A model generated the notes under the pieces. That model ran no database searches and had not been told where the DNA came from. It was given only the letters and a program-made list of their open reading frames with translations. The position numbers were made by a program, and so were the translations under genes. 33,096 nucleotides of DNA, taken from Vulcanisaeta sp. (lineage in GTDB: Archaea; Thermoproteota; Thermoprotei; Thermoproteales; Thermocladiaceae). Shown one piece after another: positions 1 through 7,584 of this stretch (within the stretch, counting starts at the first letter, position 1; every line of letters starts with the position of its first letter). The stretch spans positions 1 to 33,096 of the forward strand of contig JAGDXB010000110.1 of assembly GCA_023256215.1 (NCBI GenBank), in the 5' to 3' direction.

Positions 1-8
1 CATTACCA

Positions 9-587
9 ATGGTTATTAAGGTTAAGGAGCCTAGGGGTACGCTTGCCGAGGATATTATTTACCACGCTAAGGCGTTAATCACGGGGTTCAAGGAGGCCAT
101 AGAACCCAATAGGTTGACGATACAATACCCACGAGAAATAAGGTGGGTACCTGAGCGTTTTAGGGGTTGGATAATGCTCGATATTAAGAAGTGCATAAGC
201 TGTTTCCAGTGTGCGTGGGCTTGCCCGGTGAATGCTATTCAGATGTATAGGGCTCCTAATGGTAAGTGGTATCCTGGTATTAGGTATACGGAGTGCATAT
301 TGTGCCACTTCTGTGTTGATGCTTGTCCAGTGGGTGCCCTAATACCAACGCCTATTCACGATATTGCCTATGTTGATTTTGATGAGGTTAAGTTTAAGCC
401 TGAGGATATGTCTAGACCGCCTGAGTATGTTTATGATGAGTCTGAGAGGGTTATTAAGTATGAGATTAAGGATGGTAGGTTGTTGAAGGTTGTCTTGCCT
501 AAGGACGAGATTAAGAGGAGACTTAAGGAGTTGGATGAGGTTATTGAGAAGTCCGGTGGTGCCCCTGCGGCTGAGTCCACATCTTGA
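9..587 (+). CDS. nuoI: NADH-quinone oxidoreductase-like subunit I (two 4Fe-4S ferredoxin protein)
   Basis: This is the electron-wire subunit of a complex I-type oxidoreductase. It passes electrons along the peripheral arm towards the quinone site at the cytoplasmic membrane face. Two classical clusters are visible: C62-x2-C65-x2-C68-x3-C72-P and C96-x2-C99-x2-C102-x3-C106-P. This is the NuoI/Fpo/Nqo9 pattern, and the length (192 aa) is normal. The C-terminal 60 residues are charged and probably family-variable. The ATG at 9 lies at the window edge, so the rest of the complex I operon is presumably upstream, outside the window. No electron-input subunit is visible here, so the donor (NADH, ferredoxin or other) cannot be told. 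Function is confident from the motifs; subunit naming rests on family knowledge. Confidence 0.85.
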   Translation: MVIKVKEPRGTLAEDIIYHAKALITGFKEAIEPNRLTIQYPREIRWVPERFRGWIMLDIKKCISCFQCAWACPVNAIQMYRAPNGKWYPGIRYTECILCHFCVDACPVGALIPTPIHDIAYVDFDEVKFKPEDMSRPPEYVYDESERVIKYEIKDGRLLKVVLPKDEIKRRLKELDEVIEKSGGAPAAESTS

Positions 588-660
588 TTTCATTCATTAT
601 TAAATATTAAATAAGTAATATTAAGGTGGGATAATAGGTTAATAGTGGTGTCTTTGTGCT

Positions 661-1266
661 ATGGCGATGAGTATTAGGGCTGGGGTTGGTTTGAAGATTC
701 CTCGATTTCCAAGTGTCATTAGTGGTGGTATTAGGATTCTTAGTGAGTCGAATTTTGACTTTGGCGTTCAGCTGGATAGGGCTAAGCTTCTTAAGCTCAT
801 TGCCTTTGGTATAGTTAGCCCTACGGAGTTGTTTAGGAGGGCGGGTATACCCAGGACACGTGTTTTTAGGTACCTAAGTGGTTTGGTTAGGCGTGGCTGG
901 TTAATTAGGAAGGACGGTGGTTATTACCTAGCTGCCACAATATTCCTTGTCTATAGGGTTAGGGAGTTGGATGATTATGTGGTTCTTGAGGTTCTTAATG
1001 ATAAGGGTGCCATTGTTGATCAAAGGGCTGGTTTGGTTATTATTAATGGTAAGGAGTCACCGAGGGCATGCCCCAGATGCCCACTTCTTCAGGAGTGTAC
1101 GAGCAATATTAAGAGTATTAGCAAGTCCCTAGGTATTACGATAAAGTCCGTGGCACCTGCCGATGCCTATCTCGAGTTAATTAGTACAATAATTAATGAG
1201 GGTTTAGTCAAGATGCTCCTAAATGATTATATAGATATTCACGTAAATAATAATGAATCGGTTTGA
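661..1266 (+). CDS. Winged-helix DNA-binding protein with a cysteine cluster
   Basis: I do not recognise a named family. Residues about 40-92 form a winged-helix segment: helix, SPTELFRRAGIPRTRVFRYL as turn and recognition helix, then a basic wing ending GGYYLA. This suggests a cytoplasmic transcription regulator. Residues 93-130 look like beta strands. C137-x2-C140-x5-C146 follows and could bind zinc or an Fe-S cluster, or act as a redox switch. The C-terminus (155-201) is helical and may dimerise. An AT-rich TATA-like element near 630 lies about 28 bases upstream of the ATG, so it probably has its own leaderless transcript. It sits after nuoI and is convergent with sucD. Regulation of neighbouring respiratory or TCA genes is inference only. 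ATG 667 is an alternative start. Confidence 0.65.
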   Translation: MAMSIRAGVGLKIPRFPSVISGGIRILSESNFDFGVQLDRAKLLKLIAFGIVSPTELFRRAGIPRTRVFRYLSGLVRRGWLIRKDGGYYLAATIFLVYRVRELDDYVVLEVLNDKGAIVDQRAGLVIINGKESPRACPRCPLLQECTSNIKSISKSLGITIKSVAPADAYLELISTIINEGLVKMLLNDYIDIHVNNNESV

Positions 1267-1291
1267 TGCTTCGCTTCTTCTCAATTCGATT

Positions 1292-2170
1292 TTAACGTAT
1301 ATATTGCTTAATTAATTTAACAACCTCAGTGGGTGTCCTAGCCACGGGCACGTTGACTTCCTGGAACGCCTTCACCTTACTTTCGTACGAACCCATGCCC
1401 ATGCTAACAATGGCACCAGCATGCCCCATCCTCTTACCTGGCGGCGCTGTCCTACCTGATATATAGGCTACCACAGGCTTCGTAACCTTACCGGAACCTA
1501 TGTACTGGGCTAGCCTCTCCTCCATAGTTCCGCCTATCTCGCCAATGACAACTATGTACTTCGTCTCTGGGTCCTCCTCGAACATCTTAACGACCTCAAG
1601 CATGTCCGTACCAATTATCGGGTCTCCACCAATGCCAACGACCGTTGACTGTCCAATACCTGCCTGGGTTAGGTGGTAGGATATTTCGTATGTTAACGTT
1701 CCACTTCTGGACACAATACCTACAGGACCTGACTTGGTGTATATGTGGTTTGGCAATATGCCGACCTTAGACCTTAATGGGCTGACAACACCTGGGCAAT
1801 TTGGTCCTATTATGGTTACTCCCTTCCTCTTGGCGTAGTTCACGAACCTTAATGCATCATGTATTGGTATGTGCTCTGTGATTATTACAATAAGCTTAAT
1901 GCCGGCATCTATTGCCTCATAGACTGAGTCAGCTGCGAATTGCGCCGGTACGAATATTATTGATGTGTTTATATCGGGGAATTTCCTTAATGCGTCCTCA
2001 ACAGTATCGAATACAGGTACGCCCTGCACTGTCTGTCCTCCCTTACCTGGCGTTACACCAGCGAGTATCTTTGTACCGTATTGAAGCATGTACTGTGTGT
2101 GCCTTGATCCCTCACGCCCCGTTATTCCCTGGACAAGGACCCTTGTATTCTCATTAACGAGTATCGCCAT
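1292..2170 (-). CDS. sucD: Succinyl-CoA synthetase (ADP-forming) alpha subunit
   Basis: This subunit catalyses succinate-CoA ligation together with SucC, in the TCA cycle or in carbon-fixation cycles that use succinyl-CoA. It has an N-terminal CoA-binding Rossmann domain (residues 1-130, with [10 protein letters not shown] near 14-22) and a ligase domain. The phosphohistidine loop is GHAGAIV with H250. [10 protein letters not shown] (120-129) is another family signature. The length (292 aa) is standard. The ATG at 2170 is preceded by a GGGGTGAT Shine-Dalgarno overlapping the end of sucC, so the two genes are translationally coupled. Thermoproteales commonly keep sucC-sucD in this order. Related NDP-forming acyl-CoA synthetases are unlikely because the two chains are separate and of standard size. 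Confidence 0.95.
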   Translation of the reverse strand: MAILVNENTRVLVQGITGREGSRHTQYMLQYGTKILAGVTPGKGGQTVQGVPVFDTVEDALRKFPDINTSIIFVPAQFAADSVYEAIDAGIKLIVIITEHIPIHDALRFVNYAKRKGVTIIGPNCPGVVSPLRSKVGILPNHIYTKSGPVGIVSRSGTLTYEISYHLTQAGIGQSTVVGIGGDPIIGTDMLEVVKMFEEDPETKYIVVIGEIGGTMEERLAQYIGSGKVTKPVVAYISGRTAPPGKRMGHAGAIVSMGMGSYESKVKAFQEVNVPVARTPTEVVKLIKQYIR

Positions 2171-2176
2171 CCCACA

Positions 2177-3301
2177 TCACCCCCTTAAAGTCCTTGAAAG
2201 TGCATCCATTGCCTCCTCAGCAGTTTCATAGGTTTTAAGTCCTATCTCAGCCAGTATCCTCTTGCCCTCCTCCTCGTTTGTACCCTTCAACCTAATGAAT
2301 ATTGGCTTATTTGTCTTGACCTCATTCAAAGCCTCAACAACACCCTTAGCCACCTCATCACACCTGGTTATCCCTCCAAATATGTTTATCAACACGGCCT
2401 TTATTCTATCATCGGTGAGAAGCATCTTCAATCCCTCTCTAACGGAATCCTTACTTGCACCACCACCAACATCAAGGAAGTCGGCTGGTTCATGACCAAA
2501 TTCCTTAACCAAGTCCATCGTCGCCATGGTTAAGCCAGCACCATTCGCCATTATGCCCACGTACCCCATTAACTCAACATAGTGAAGCCCATACTTCCTA
2601 GCCTCCAGCTCCTCCTGTGTATAGTCACTATCCTCAATACTAATGTCTGGGTGCCTATACAGTGAGTTGTCATCGATCATTACCTTAACGTCCAGAGCCA
2701 CCAACTGCCCATCCGATGTTAATGCCAATGGATTTATCTCAACAAGTTCGGCGTCATACTTCGTAAATACCTCATACATAGCCTTAGCCACGGTTACGAA
2801 ATCCTGAGCCGCAGAGCCCTCTAGACCGAGCTTCTGAGCAACGCCTCTGATCATGTAATCTCTCAACCCCTCATAATCATCTATGTAGAGCCTAATTATC
2901 TTCTCAGGGCTTCTCCTGGCAACCTCCTCGATATCAATACCACCTTCAGTGGAGGCCAGCATTAGGTAACCCCTGTTCTCCCTATCCAGTGTTATCGATA
3001 CGTAGAGCTCCTTGGCAACATTAACACCCTCCTCAAAAAGAACCTTCCTAATCGGATAGTCCTGAATAACCTTACCGAGGTAATCCTTAGCCGCATTTTC
3101 GGCATCCTTGATAGTATCAACCCTCCTAACAAGCCCCATCTTAGCCCTACCAGCAAAGGGCACCTGGGCCTTAGCGAAAAGTGGAAACTTCAATGTATTA
3201 AGTACATCAATATCATCGACACTCGTTATCACTGCACCTCTCGGTATTTTAACACCGTACTTATTCAGTAATTCCTTACCTTTATATTCAAGGAGTCTCA
3301 C
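2177..3301 (-). CDS. sucC: Succinyl-CoA synthetase (ADP-forming) beta subunit
   Basis: This is the ATP-grasp and CoA-ligase beta subunit that pairs with SucD. The N-terminus, [20 protein letters not shown], is the typical SucC opening. The ATP-grasp domain spans about 1-235 and includes VEINPLAL and [10 protein letters not shown] for Mg-ATP binding. The flavodoxin-like ligase domain includes FLDVGGGAS and [10 protein letters not shown] (phosphate loop). The length (374 aa) is normal. The start codon is GTG at 3301. A TATA-like element (cttaaat on the minus strand, near 3331) about 30 bases upstream suggests a nearly leaderless mRNA. The gene leads the sucC-sucD operon, with a gap of 6 bases to sucD. 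Confidence 0.95.
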   Translation of the reverse strand: MRLLEYKGKELLNKYGVKIPRGAVITSVDDIDVLNTLKFPLFAKAQVPFAGRAKMGLVRRVDTIKDAENAAKDYLGKVIQDYPIRKVLFEEGVNVAKELYVSITLDRENRGYLMLASTEGGIDIEEVARRSPEKIIRLYIDDYEGLRDYMIRGVAQKLGLEGSAAQDFVTVAKAMYEVFTKYDAELVEINPLALTSDGQLVALDVKVMIDDNSLYRHPDISIEDSDYTQEELEARKYGLHYVELMGYVGIMANGAGLTMATMDLVKEFGHEPADFLDVGGGASKDSVREGLKMLLTDDRIKAVLINIFGGITRCDEVAKGVVEALNEVKTNKPIFIRLKGTNEEEGKRILAEIGLKTYETAEEAMDALSRTLRG

Positions 3302-3342
3302 GGGAAGACATTAAGAATAACCGGCATTTAAGTATTTACATA

Positions 3343-3582
3343 CTATAAATTATTGATCCTCAGGAATCTGCGGAATCCATCATCAACTTCATCCTTACTT
3401 GGAACCTGTATTATAATCGATATACCTGGCATCGACAATGCGGCCCTACGTGCGGAATTTAAGTCGGGAAATTCCTTTACATCGTTTTCACGTATCAGCA
3501 GTATCTTACCGCCATACCTATCGACATCCATGTACTTGGCTATTAACGATTTAATACGATCCTCTAATTTCTTATTCTTCAT
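3343..3582 (-). CDS. Small conserved-looking protein of unknown function (79 aa)
   Basis: I do not recognise this protein. It is short, charged and probably cytoplasmic. The N-terminus is a basic helix (KNKKLEDRIKSLIAKYM), followed by an alpha/beta pattern with strands KILLIREN and ISIIIQVPS. There are no cysteines, transmembrane segments or known motifs. The ATG at 3582 is about 33 bases downstream of an AT-rich element at 3610-3620 on the minus strand. The same element seems to serve the divergent gene that starts at 3639 or 3621. It ends 42 bases from the sucC start on the same strand but is transcribed towards it, so co-transcription with sucCD is possible. The overlapping plus-strand frame looks like a shadow. 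Confidence 0.5.
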   Translation of the reverse strand: MKNKKLEDRIKSLIAKYMDVDRYGGKILLIRENDVKEFPDLNSARRAALSMPGISIIIQVPSKDEVDDGFRRFLRINNL

Positions 3583-3638
3583 AATGCTATATAATGGTAT
3601 GGAGAAATACTTATTTTTAAATGCTTCTTAAATTATGT

Positions 3639-4118
3639 GTGGTAACGCTCAATGAATTAATTAAGGAATTGAAAGTAAATGAAGTATTATCATCACTAAT
3701 AACGGCCTATAGATCCAGGGACATTAATTACCTATCATCAGCGATCGAGCTTATACACGAGGAATTTACATACACCGTGTCTGAAAGTGAGGAATTAACT
3801 GGCGATTTATTAAGAAGGGTCTCAATACTCCATGCACTTTACTGTATTGGGCTTGGTCTAATTAAGGTACTTAAGAGCGAATCACCGGGTGTAGAGCCAT
3901 TGAAGGTTTTAGACGAGGCATTCATGTATAATGATATGACTAGTCTTACTCAGTCATTAATTTCAGCAGTTATGCTAGCCTTAAGTGGTAATTACTCCTG
4001 GTTAAATGACATGACTAACGTATTAAGAGAAAGGAAGGGCTCTCAACCACTTGTGGAGGGTATTGTCAGTTCATTCCTCGACATGATGAATGCGTTTCGG
4101 TCTATGATTTCCTCTTAA
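3639..4118 (+). CDS. Unknown all-helical protein, about 160 aa
   Basis: I do not recognise this protein. It is almost wholly helical, with long amphipathic leucine-rich stretches, no signal peptide and no metal-binding motif. It is probably cytoplasmic and could be a small helical-repeat or four-helix-bundle protein. I prefer the GTG at 3639 as start. A TATA-like element (ttatttttaa, 3611-3620) is centred about 24 bases upstream, which would give a leaderless mRNA. The ATG at 3621, which adds six residues, touches the TATA element. The 3' end overlaps the convergent membrane-anchored winged-helix gene by 17 bases (4102-4118), so antisense pairing between the two transcripts is possible. Confidence 0.5.
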   Translation: MVTLNELIKELKVNEVLSSLITAYRSRDINYLSSAIELIHEEFTYTVSESEELTGDLLRRVSILHALYCIGLGLIKVLKSESPGVEPLKVLDEAFMYNDMTSLTQSLISAVMLALSGNYSWLNDMTNVLRERKGSQPLVEGIVSSFLDMMNAFRSMISS

Positions 4119-4896
4119 TGATTACTAGGTTTTTACCTTCAACCTTCCTAACCTCAACCAAGCCAAGACTTTCAAGCCTCTTAACACTCCTCCATACGGT
4201 AGTTCTTGGAATACCTAAATCTTTCGATATATCGCTCTCATACGCAGAACCACCCTTGGACTTTATGTACTTTAGGATGGCCATTTCATATTCGTTAAGG
4301 CCGTATTCTAAGCCAAGGTATTTCTGCTTTCCAAGTGCTCTTCCCCTTAAGGCTATTGCCGTTACTGGTATGATTATTATAATAGCGATTATTACAGCTA
4401 GAGTTACGAACCAGATAGGGTGCGTCTTACGTGATGTATTAGATGGCGTTGTAGTTGTAATTGTAGTTTCCGTCTGTGCGCCCGTTGTGGTGTAGAGTAT
4501 TGTGCCGGGTCCACCTGCAGTTATTACAAGCTCTTTATTTACCATTGTCATATTTATTATCGATAATGTTATATTATATATTAATACATCGTTAGGTACT
4601 ACCAATTCTATGGTTTCGTTATTAATTACGTTTATTTCAACGAAATTATTCATTACCTGGATCTTAGGTATATACGTTATTGATACATTGGCTGTACCAA
4701 ATATGGGTATTATTATGTATGTATTATTAACTATGCCAGGTGTTGGTGTGTTATTCACGTAAATTAATACGTAGGATTGAGGTAATGCGGGTAATGCTAA
4801 TGTTACGAAGCCCCCTGATAGCGTTGTATTAAGACTTATTATTGGCGTTCCATTGCTAAATATCGTTATTACCCATATTAACAGTGGTATTAACAT
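4102..4896 (-). CDS. Membrane-anchored winged-helix transcription regulator
   Basis: This looks like a one-component transmembrane regulator. The N-terminus (1-16) is hydrophobic and signal-like. Residues 17-135 form a beta-rich extracytoplasmic domain with many N-x-S/T glycosylation sites. A Thr/Ser-rich stalk follows (about 136-155), then one transmembrane helix (161-183) and a basic stop-transfer segment. The C-terminus (201-262) is a winged helix: LNEYEMAILKYIKSKGG, then LGIPRTTVWRSVKRLESLGL as recognition helix and wing. The parts are clear; the regulatory role and ligand are inference. A TATA-like run (about 4920-4930) places transcription start almost at the ATG. The 3' end overlaps the convergent gene by 17 bases. 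Similar proteins are widespread in Thermoproteales and Sulfolobales, usually without known targets. Confidence 0.75.
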   Translation of the reverse strand: MLIPLLIWVITIFSNGTPIISLNTTLSGGFVTLALPALPQSYVLIYVNNTPTPGIVNNTYIIIPIFGTANVSITYIPKIQVMNNFVEINVINNETIELVVPNDVLIYNITLSIINMTMVNKELVITAGGPGTILYTTTGAQTETTITTTTPSNTSRKTHPIWFVTLAVIIAIIIIIPVTAIALRGRALGKQKYLGLEYGLNEYEMAILKYIKSKGGSAYESDISKDLGIPRTTVWRSVKRLESLGLVEVRKVEGKNLVIIKRKS

Positions 4897-4935
4897 TTTT
4901 ACTGCTTGCTAATTTTTAGCTGTTTAAAAAAGGTT

Positions 4936-6255
4936 TCATAAAGTACCTAATTCCCAACCACTGATGTACCTTCTCTGCTCCTCAGTTAGTTGATCAATCC
5001 TTATGCCCATCGTCTCAAGCTTGAGCCTTGCAACCTCCATATCAAGCTCGTCAGGCAACTTATGAACGCCCAGTGGTATCTTACCCCTATTCTTAACAAT
5101 GTACTCCACAGCAAGGGCTTGATTGCTAAAGGACATATCCATGACCTCGCTTGGATGACCCTCAGCGGCTACCAAATTGACTAACCTACCCTCAGCCAGT
5201 AAGTAAACTCTTTTGCCATTGGGTAGTTTGTACTCAACAACGTAATTCCTAATGGGTCTCTTCTCAACGGCAACTCTCTCCAAGCCGGCGACATCAACTT
5301 CTACATTGAAATGACCAGCATTAGCAAGTAGGGCTCCATCCCTCATCTTAAGAATGTGGTCTAGGGTTATTACGTTAATATCGCCAGTAGCCGTTATGAA
5401 GATATCGCCTATCTCCGCAGCCTCACTCATAGGCATTACCTCAAACCCATCAAAAACAGCCTCAAGCGCCCTAACTGGGTTTGTCTCGGTTACAATTACC
5501 CTACGGGCACCAAGCCCCTTTGCCCTCATTGCTATTCCACGACCAACCCAACCATATCCAGCAACCACAACGACCTTACCGGCCACCAATATGTTCGTGG
5601 CCCTTAAAATGCCATCCCATGTCGATTGGCCAGTACCGTACCTATTATCAAAGAGATACTTTGTGTATGAATCGTTAACCGCTATTATTGGATACTTAAG
5701 CGTTCCCTCTTTAGCCATAGCCCTCAATCTAATAACACCCGTTGTTGTTTCCTCAGTACCACCATACACATTACTTATTAACTTAATGAAGTCCCTATTA
5801 CCGGCCGTCTCCACCGCATAGTTAACGTCATTACCCTTAGCGCCAATGGCGAGTTTATGGAATGTCACTGTTAGGTCTGCGCCGTCATCCATTGTGATCG
5901 TTGGTTCATGAGAAATAGCAAAGCCTATGGCGTTATAATACTCTCTCTCATTCATACCCCTCCACGCATAAACATTGACGCCCTCTTCAGCAAGCGCTGC
6001 CGCTACCTCGTCCTGCGTTGATAATGGGTTTGATGGAACTAAGGTTACTGATGCGCCGCCGGCCACCAATGTCCTAACAAGTACAGCCGTTTCCTTAGTT
6101 ACATGTAGGCTTGCGGATATCCTAATACCCTCAAGAGGCCTTTCCTTGCTGAACCTTTCCCTTATCTTTAGGAGAACAGGCATGTGCCTTTCTGCCCACT
6201 CAATCAGTAGACGCCCTCTATCTGCCAATGATATGTCCTTTACCTTATAAGGCAT
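4936..6255 (-). CDS. ahcY: S-adenosyl-L-homocysteine hydrolase
   Basis: The enzyme cleaves S-adenosylhomocysteine to adenosine and homocysteine, removing the inhibitor formed by methyltransferases. It uses tightly bound NAD. The substrate-domain His is H51 in [28 protein letters not shown] (about 194-211) is the family signature, and GYGWVGRG (233-240) is the NAD dinucleotide fold. [10 protein letters not shown] lies further on. The shorter archaeal form (439 aa) is expected. A TATA-like element (ctttaata on the minus strand, near 6285) sits about 30 bases upstream of the ATG, indicating a monocistronic, nearly leaderless mRNA. The flanking genes are unrelated. Confidence 0.96.
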   Translation of the reverse strand: MPYKVKDISLADRGRLLIEWAERHMPVLLKIRERFSKERPLEGIRISASLHVTKETAVLVRTLVAGGASVTLVPSNPLSTQDEVAAALAEEGVNVYAWRGMNEREYYNAIGFAISHEPTITMDDGADLTVTFHKLAIGAKGNDVNYAVETAGNRDFIKLISNVYGGTEETTTGVIRLRAMAKEGTLKYPIIAVNDSYTKYLFDNRYGTGQSTWDGILRATNILVAGKVVVVAGYGWVGRGIAMRAKGLGARRVIVTETNPVRALEAVFDGFEVMPMSEAAEIGDIFITATGDINVITLDHILKMRDGALLANAGHFNVEVDVAGLERVAVEKRPIRNYVVEYKLPNGKRVYLLAEGRLVNLVAAEGHPSEVMDMSFSNQALAVEYIVKNRGKIPLGVHKLPDELDMEVARLKLETMGIRIDQLTEEQRRYISGWELGTL

Positions 6256-6308
6256 CTAGGTCAAACCGAGGATTGGGTGTAGGTATTAAAGCTTTTAGTA
6301 GTTTCGTT

Positions 6309-7418
6309 TTAACCATAAATTATATTCTCTGACTGCTTGTCAAAGATCTTTATCTTAGATGTCCTAAAGTAAATGTTTACCGCATCACCTAAACTGAAAC
6401 TCGTTGAGGAGACCACCTTGATCTCCGTATTCTGGAGCTTAACCATAACATTGAACTTACCACCTGCAAACTCCGAGATCTCAACAATGCCCTTACCGAC
6501 ATACGCCAGGTCATTATTGCTTAATTGAGCTTCCTTAGTGAGTACTATATCCTCGGGCCTAATCCCAAGTATTACATTCTGAGAATTGGCAATGCCCTGG
6601 ATATTCGATGGTAATTGCAATTTTACATCACCACCATCAAAGTACATCTCATTACCTTTACCCACTATCGATCCCTCAAACAGGTTTATATCGCCTATGA
6701 AGTTTGCAACGAATACGTTGGCCGGCCTATCATAGATTTCATTAGGCAGCCCTATCTGCTGAATAACACCTCTTCTCAATACTGCTATTCTGTCGGCTAG
6801 GGTTAGTGCATCTGCTGGATCATGCGTAACTAAGATCGTTGTTATGCCCAGTTTTCTCTGGATATCCTTCACGAAGGCTCTTGCGGTGACCCTAATCCTC
6901 GCATCAAGGTTACTGAATGGCTCATCCATTAATAGGACCTGGGGCTCCTTAACCAACGCCCTTGCAATAGCTACTCTTTGCTGCTGACCGCCAGATAACT
7001 GCCTTGGATACCTATCAAGGGTTTCCGCAATCCCTAAAACCTCGGCTATCTCCTTAACCTTCTTCTCAATCTCATCCTTAGGAAGTTTCTTAATCCTTAA
7101 TGGGAAGGCTATATTGTCGAAAACCTTCATGTGAGGATAAAGCGCCCAGTTCTGGAATACCATACCGACGTTCCTATCCTTAGGTGGAACAAAGACGCCC
7201 TTCTTCGGAGAAGCCACTAGGTTATCCCCAATCCAAACCTCACCGTCTGTTGGTTCCTCAAGACCGGCGACAACCCTCAATAACGTTGTTTTTCCGTGGC
7301 CCGAGGGACCCATTACGACCATGAATTCGCCAGACTTAACCTCAAGCTCGACCTTGTCAAGTGCCACTACGTTTTTCCCGAAGATCTTCGTGACCTCGTG
7401 AAGGTATACCCTAACCAT
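6309..7418 (-). CDS. Carbohydrate-type ABC transporter ATP-binding protein (MalK/GlcV-like)
   Basis: This is the cytoplasmic ATPase of a CUT1-type sugar ABC importer. Walker A is GPSGHGKT (37-44), the Q-loop is Q89 in VFQNWALYPHM, the signature is LSGGQQQR (141-148), Walker B is VLLMDEP (161-167) and the switch His is H199. Residues about 235-369 form the OB-fold regulatory domain typical of MalK, UgpC and GlcV, including LGIRPEDIVL. The length (369 aa) is normal. No permease or solute-binding gene lies nearby, so it may serve several importers, as shared ATPases do in other organisms. It is divergent from a GH15-like glycosidase, which fits a sugar substrate but does not prove one. Confidence 0.9.
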   Translation of the reverse strand: MVRVYLHEVTKIFGKNVVALDKVELEVKSGEFMVVMGPSGHGKTTLLRVVAGLEEPTDGEVWIGDNLVASPKKGVFVPPKDRNVGMVFQNWALYPHMKVFDNIAFPLRIKKLPKDEIEKKVKEIAEVLGIAETLDRYPRQLSGGQQQRVAIARALVKEPQVLLMDEPFSNLDARIRVTARAFVKDIQRKLGITTILVTHDPADALTLADRIAVLRRGVIQQIGLPNEIYDRPANVFVANFIGDINLFEGSIVGKGNEMYFDGGDVKLQLPSNIQGIANSQNVILGIRPEDIVLTKEAQLSNNDLAYVGKGIVEISEFAGGKFNVMVKLQNTEIKVVSSTSFSLGDAVNIYFRTSKIKIFDKQSENIIYG

Positions 7419-7584
7419 GCTTAATACATTTCCTGTTAATTAAAAAATTAAATTTTTCTAACATAATTGGTATAATCATAATAGTGGGTAAACCCTAATT
7501 AAGATCCCTAAATTTAACCGTGCTCAGGTTATGAAATGGTCAAGGCAGTAATATTAAATTACTACCATAGGCTTCGGAGGTTGT
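7419..7584. promoter_or_regulatory. Divergent promoter region between ABC ATPase and glycosidase
   Basis: This region holds two back-to-back promoters. On the minus strand an A/T run near 7440-7450 lies about 26-30 bases before the ATPase start at 7418. On the plus strand, taatattaaatta (7550-7562) lies about 28 bases before the ATG at 7585. Both would give nearly leaderless mRNAs. Between them lies an AT-rich stretch with an imperfect palindrome, aaaaaattaaattttt (7442-7457). No regulator site can be named. Confidence 0.5.

Noticed and set aside
3353-3631. A 92-residue plus-strand frame opposite the 79-residue minus-strand gene.
   Set aside because: It looks like a mirror of the minus-strand gene; its start sits inside that coding sequence and its end runs through the shared promoter.
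5354-5821. A 155-residue plus-strand frame within ahcY.
   Set aside because: It is antisense to the NAD-binding region of S-adenosylhomocysteinase; low-complexity Ser/Thr/Pro composition is typical of shadows.
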